Source: Yamagishiella unicocca
Lineage: Eukaryota > Chlorophyta > Chlorophyceae > Chlamydomonadales > Volvocaceae
Length of the DNA: 64,000 nt
Assembly (NCBI GenBank): GCA_003116995.1
Contig: BDSL01000062.1
Coordinates: 124,001-188,000 of the forward strand
Reading direction: 5' to 3'
Below are positions 59,787-64,000 of this stretch, piece after piece; position 1 is the first letter of the stretch; each line of letters begins with the position of its first letter. The notes below the pieces were generated by a model, which saw only the letters and a program-made list of their open reading frames with translations, was not told the origin of the DNA and did not search any database. The translations under genes and the position numbers were made by a program.

Positions 59787-60585
59787 CGGGGAAACACCCA
59801 CGCGGGGAAATACCCACGCGGGGAAACACCCACGCGGGGAAACACCCACGCGGGGAAATACCCACGCGGGGAAACACCCACGCGGGGAAACACCCACGCG
59901 GGGAAACACCCACGCGGGGAAACACCCACGCGGGGAAACACCCACGCGGGGAAACACCCACGCGGGAAACACCCACGCGGGGAAACACCCACGCGGGGAA
60001 ACACCCACGCGGGGAAACACCCACGCGGGGAAACACCCACGCGGGGAAACACCCACGCGGGGAAACACCCACGCGGGGAAACACCCACGCGGGGAAACAC
60101 CCACGCGGGGAAACACCCACGCGGGGAAACACCCACGCGGGGAAACACCCACGCGGGGAAACACCCACGCGGGGAAACACCCACGCGGGGAAACACCCAC
60201 GCGGGGAAACACCCACGCGGGGAAACACCCACGCGGGGAAACACCCACGCGGGGAAACACCCACGCGGGGAAACACCCACGCGGGGAAACACCCACGCGG
60301 GGAAACACCCACGCGGGGAAACACCCACGCGGGGAAACACCCACGCGGGGAAACACCCACGCGGGGAAACACCCACGCGGGGAAACACCCACGCGGGGAA
60401 ACGCCCACGCGGGGAAACACCCACGCGGGGAAACACCCACGCGGGGAAACACCCACGCGGGGAAACACCCACGCGGGGAAACACCCACGCGGGGAAACAC
60501 CCACACGGGGAAACACCCACGCGGGGAAATACCCACGCGGGGAAATACCCACGCGGGGAAATACCCACGCGGGGAAATACCCACA
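59787..60585. repeat. 16-bp minisatellite, about 50 copies
   Basis: Unit GGGGAAACACCCACGC repeated almost perfectly for 800 bp. Variants with TAC instead of CAC cluster at both ends. One unit near 59966 lacks a G, and single-base variants lie near 60410 and 60505. All frames on both strands are open because 16 is not a multiple of three and no frame of the unit contains a stop. Confidence 0.98.
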
Positions 60586-60976
60586 TGCCGTCGTGGGCAT
60601 TGGCATCGGCCGTGCCGGAGCAGGAGCAGGTGCAGGGGAGGGGCAGGGCGGATGGGCGGGCGGGTGTGTGCGGGGGCGCCCGGGGTGCCGTACGTACCAC
60701 CGCACGTGTGCTTTATTTGGAGGCGGGTGCGGGGGGACCTGAGCCGCATCCGATGCAATAGTGTCGAGCGGGCGGTGTTGATTGGCGGCGGCCCGGCCCG
60801 CATGGCGGTGGCTGGTGGGGTGGGGTGGGAGGGCGGCGGTTAGGGGCAGTGGGGCTGTGGGGGTTTCCACGCGGAATACCCACGCGGCGCCGCGTGCACG
60901 GCACCGAGTACGGCAATAAGAAGCATGTCGGCGGCGGCCGCAGGGTGGTGATGGTCCGGGAAGGGGGGGCTGCTGC

Positions 60977-61010
<34 letters not shown>

Positions 61011-61815
61011 TGGTGTCGGGTATAGCTCGGGCCTGGCAGGGGAGCGGCGGGCAGTGTAGACCCGCCCCCGGGGGATGGCGGGGAAAGGGGGGGATTCCCC
61101 ACATACACACGCACGGAACCAGGGGCCATGTTCCTTCCGTTTCAGTTCCCGGCGGGTTTTGACATGCTGCCTGGGGGGTGATAGGCCCCCCCTGGAGGGT
61201 GATACCTATGGAAGCAGTCCTATTGCCCTTAGATGTTGTGGCCGGGCGCCACAGCCGTCTGAACTGGTTGTGGCCCCTCCTGCCCGTTGGCTGATCCGAC
61301 TGCTGAGGTGGTGTAACCTGGATGCTACGGTAGTACAGAAGAACAAGCCGCGTCTTTGGAACCCAAATTTCGTCTCTTGCGGTGCGGGTGCCCTAGCTAC
61401 ACCATTTTTGCTCGCGCTACAAGGCGTCTCCGCCGGGGCGGCTGATTGTATGTGCGTCACACCGGAGGGGGTATAAAGGATCATCCGCGAGTCCATGGCC
61501 GTCAAACCAAGGGCGATGAGGGTGGTGGTCCATCGGAGGGGGGAAGGGGCTCACGAGCCGTTGGGGCTCGGGAGGAGGTGTGTATGTGTGTTTATGATGT
61601 AGGTGTCCACTGCTGACAGCTGGTGCGGCTGTCAACTGCCTCGTGATCGGGCGCCGCGCTCCTCTGCGTGGGTGAGCCGAGGGCTGCTGAGGGTTGCGGG
61701 TGGCGTGTGGGGGGGGGGGTGGCGTAGGCTGCCGCAACCCTTGAGGCTGAGCTGCTCCAGGAGGGGCACATCAGCACCGCCTCGCGCAGCGCGCAGCAGG
61801 AGCCACACGGGGGGG
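60586..61815. other. No clear gene; short repeats
   Basis: A (GGCT)n array at 60977-61012, a remnant of the 16-bp unit near 60868-60890 and a family-4 motif at about 61475-61512. Frames such as 61206-61476 have no recognised domain. Confidence 0.5.
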
Positions 61816-61875
61816 GATGGCGTGAAAACCGGTGACACGAAAACGACAGGATAGTGGGCGCATGGTCGGCGGACA
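61816..61875 (+). repeat. Dispersed family 2 motif (example copy)
   Basis: Core resembling GACAGGATAGTTGGCGCATG preceded by AAAACCG and followed by GTCGGCGGACA. Other plus copies: 14617-14660, 23124-23175, 41363-41427, 52370-52420, 55466-55515, 56341-56370, 62334-62382. Minus copies: about 57040-57090, 57409-57470, 58845-58902. Confidence 0.75.
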
Positions 61876-61879
61876 GCGA

Positions 61880-62480
61880 GGATGTGGGCGCATGCTAGAG
61901 CACTGGGATGGACGGCCCCCCCCCGCCGTGTGTGTGTGGGGGGGGGACCGAGGCGTGAAGAGCGTCCGTGATTGCTTGTATTGTATTCGTTTGGCTCGAG
62001 ACATTTGTGGGATCAGCAGGCAGGGGACTGGAGGGTGGGTGGGGCGGCGGCGGCGAATGAGGGTGAGGATGAGGATGAGGATGAGGATGGGAGGAGGGAG
62101 ATGGGAGGAGGGAGATGGAGGTGGGGATGGCAAGTGCGGGACTTTGCCCATTATTGCTGAATTGTAAATTTATTGCAAGGTGCAGCGTCCCAACACGCCA
62201 CTCCACAGCGGCCCTCCGTCCGTTGCGGTGGACCAGAAGGTCTGTACGGCGCTCGCCATACCCACGACCCTGGGGGGGGGCCCGAGGGGAGGCATGAGGG
62301 GGGGGAGGGGTATGGGGAAGGTGTAGGAAGGGGGCGGCATAAGGACCGTTTCTGCGACAAGGACATGACAGTTGGCGCTGTAGGAAGGGGGGGGAGGATG
62401 AGGTGAAGGGGATTCAAGGATGAGAAGGGGTGTTTCGGAGGTAGGTGAAGGGGATTAGGGGATGAGAAGGGGGGGTTTCG
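61880..62480. other. No gene seen
   Basis: GATGAG repeats (62060-62100), G-rich runs and a family-2 motif at 62334-62382. Confidence 0.5.
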
Positions 62481-63110
62481 GGGTTCGAGGGAGACCCGTG
62501 GATGCCCGGAGAAACCGTTTAAAACAGAAGTTTTGAGATGCATGCTGGCGAACTGGGTTGGGGATACTAAAGCCGAAGGTCGTAAGATGACCTTTGGCGG
62601 CTAAGCTATAGCGGCTACGGCGAGACGACAGGAAGCGAGGACCCCGCGCGACGCACGGAAATGTTTCGCAGAACCGGTTTTGGGCGCTAGCAGGAGAACT
62701 TGGGGGGTTGGTGAGCTATGGGAGAGCGGACATCGCGGTCCGGTCCCAGTCCCGGTCCCGACCCGCCCGAATACCGACCAGATGGTGGCGGACGTCATGA
62801 GGAAGCCGGCCATTACCAGAGAAGGTCCGCTGTCGTCCAGGGTAGGAGGCCGAAGCCGCGCCGCACCGCCATGGGGGACGCGAAAGCCTAGACGCAGGTC
62901 CCGACGCCCGCGGACACGAGTGCAACAACTAGCAAAAAAGTACCAGAACTGAGGCCCAACCCAGCAGCGGAACTCACATGGCCAGGGCCCAGAGCGGGTG
63001 GGGAAGGCGGTCGACGCGAAGCATGCGGGCAAGGGGCACCAGGGGGCGTTAGGAACAACATCCAGGCGTGGAGCGGGCGGACAGGGGTCAAAACAACGAA
63101 GAGGCCCCAG
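62480..63110 (+). repeat. Dispersed repeat family 1, longest plus copy
   Basis: Core at 62485-62529, then the conserved 200-bp body. The segment to about 62960 is the reverse complement of 32010-32180, and 62990-63110 that of about 32640-32770. Other partial copies are at 24240-24390, 53610-53720 and 55755-55890. Confidence 0.85.
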
Positions 63111-63280
63111 CGGCGCGGCGAAAGAGGCGGAGGCAGGGAAGGGGAGGTCGGATATACGGGGAGACGGGTAAGACACGGTCTGGTACGGCGGTGTACGGCG
63201 GAGGCCTGCACGACGGAGGGAGAAAGTGAGAAAATATGGGGCGTGAAGATGCGGGACAGGGGGGCAAAGCTAGCAGGCGA

Positions 63281-63809
63281 GGAGGGGGGTGGGGGCCCTC
63301 AGGCTAGGTTTCTGAAGTCTGAAGCCCTGAAAGGTCTCAGCTGAAGCCCCAGGGGACTCAGCTGAGACCCCGGGCCGGTTTCTGAAGTCTGAAGCTCTGA
63401 AAGGCTTCAAAGGCCCGCTGGGAGGGGGGGTGGGGGCCCTCAGGCTAGGTTTCTGAAGTCTGAAACTCTGAAGGGTCTCAGCTGAAGCCCCAGGGGACTC
63501 AGCTGAGACCCGGGCCGGTTTCTGAAGTCTGAAGCTCTGAAAGGCTTCAAAGGCCCGCTGGGAGGGGGGTGGGGGCCCTCAGGCCCGGTTTCTGAAGTCT
63601 GAAACTCTGAAGGGTCTCAGCTGAAGCCCCAGGGGACTCAGCTGAGACCCGGGCCGGTTTCTGAAGTCTGAAGCTCTGAAAGGCTTCAAAGGCCCGCTGG
63701 GAGGGGGGTGGGGGCCCTCAGGCTAGGTTTCTGAAGTCTGAAGCCCTGAAGGCTTTCAGCTGAAGCCCCAGGGGACTCAGCTGAGACCCCGGGCCGGTTT
63801 CTGAAGTCC
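63281..63809. repeat. 139-140-bp tandem repeat, 3.8 copies
   Basis: Units start at GGAGGGGGG: 63281, 63421, 63561 and 63700. Each contains TTTCTGAAGTCTGAA twice and an inverted repeat with GGTCTCAGCTGA on one side and TCAGCTGAGACC on the other, around AGCCCCAGGGGAC. The last unit is truncated and its left hairpin arm is altered. No coding potential. Confidence 0.97.
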
Positions 63810-64000
63810 CCTGCTTGTAGATGGCGGAGTCACCCTTGCCTGCGAGGCTCTTTGCCCTCTAATACCGCTGGCCGGAGCCTTCTGTAAGGTGCTGCCAGCA
63901 CCGTCGGGGCCACCACTGTCAATACCAGCGTACTCGAGGCCACAGCCGTTGCCACCCCTGTCAACTCACTCCACATCACGCATTAGTGGGGGGGGGGCAA
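63810..64000. other. Right edge, unclassified
   Basis: Mixed sequence after the tandem repeat. No exon can be supported in 190 bp. Confidence 0.4.

Noticed and set aside
59787..60585. CRISPR array
   Set aside because: No spacers; it is a head-to-tail minisatellite.
59405..61110. Three long minus-strand frames and one plus-strand frame of 360-480 codons
   Set aside because: They are created by the stop-free 16-bp tandem unit, which keeps every frame open.

Overview
The window is nuclear DNA from a volvocine green alga, most likely Volvox or a close relative. The evidence is many short exons with GT..AG introns, strong G/C preference at third codon positions in real exons, TGTAA polyadenylation-type signals, very long Gly/Ala/Pro/His homopolymer tracts, algal non-LTR and copia-type retroelement remnants, and a guanylate cyclase that I recognise as the Chlamydomonas/Volvox CYG type. 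No bacterial-style operons, ribosome binding sites, CRISPR arrays, rRNA genes or complete tRNA genes are visible. Species was inferred without any database search.

Layout. (1) 1-6490 is one copy of a large segmental duplication. It holds a terminal exon of an unknown gene, a deleted copia pol fragment, a 634-bp head-to-head palindrome with a coding exon in both arms, exons of an unknown protein, and a 1.55-kb block with a decayed mobile-element ORF. (2) 6491-9490 is decayed mobile DNA, including a reverse transcriptase remnant. (3) 9491-23567 is a plus-strand ankyrin-repeat gene of ten exons, all joined in phase 0. Three of its ankyrin exons lie in near-identical tandem units of about 1.2 kb. 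A 5'-truncated but uninterrupted LINE (about 14865-20306) sits in the intron between the first and second unit. (4) 23568-34520 is mostly GC-rich low-complexity DNA, minisatellites and retroelement debris. It also holds the terminal exon of an unidentified minus-strand gene (29676-29828) and exons of a broken minus-strand MATE transporter gene (33242-34420). (5) 34524-41070 has a third copy of the 1.55-kb block, two armadillo-like exons, and five exons homologous to the NEDD8-activating enzyme regulatory subunit (AXR1/NAE1) carrying a frameshift and a stop. (6) 41581-48122 is the second copy of region 1. It is followed by a deleted second copy of region 5 (48123-50057), whose last NAE1 exon is cut and joined to the next gene. 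(7) 50041-57744, possibly to about 58290, is a class III nucleotide cyclase gene with the residues typical of a guanylate cyclase. (8) 58300-64000 contains tandem repeats, including about 50 copies of a 16-bp unit and 3.8 copies of a 139-140-bp unit, plus dispersed repeats.

Genes that look functional are the ankyrin gene, the cyclase and possibly the LINE. The NAE1 and MATE loci look like pseudogenes. At least four short dispersed sequence families are scattered on both strands, mostly in introns and intergenic DNA, and account for much of the sequence between exons. I see no evidence that the genes form one pathway. The strongest unusual signals are the phase-0 ankyrin exon amplification, the coding palindrome, the stop codon shared by both NAE1 copies, and the NAE1-cyclase junction.
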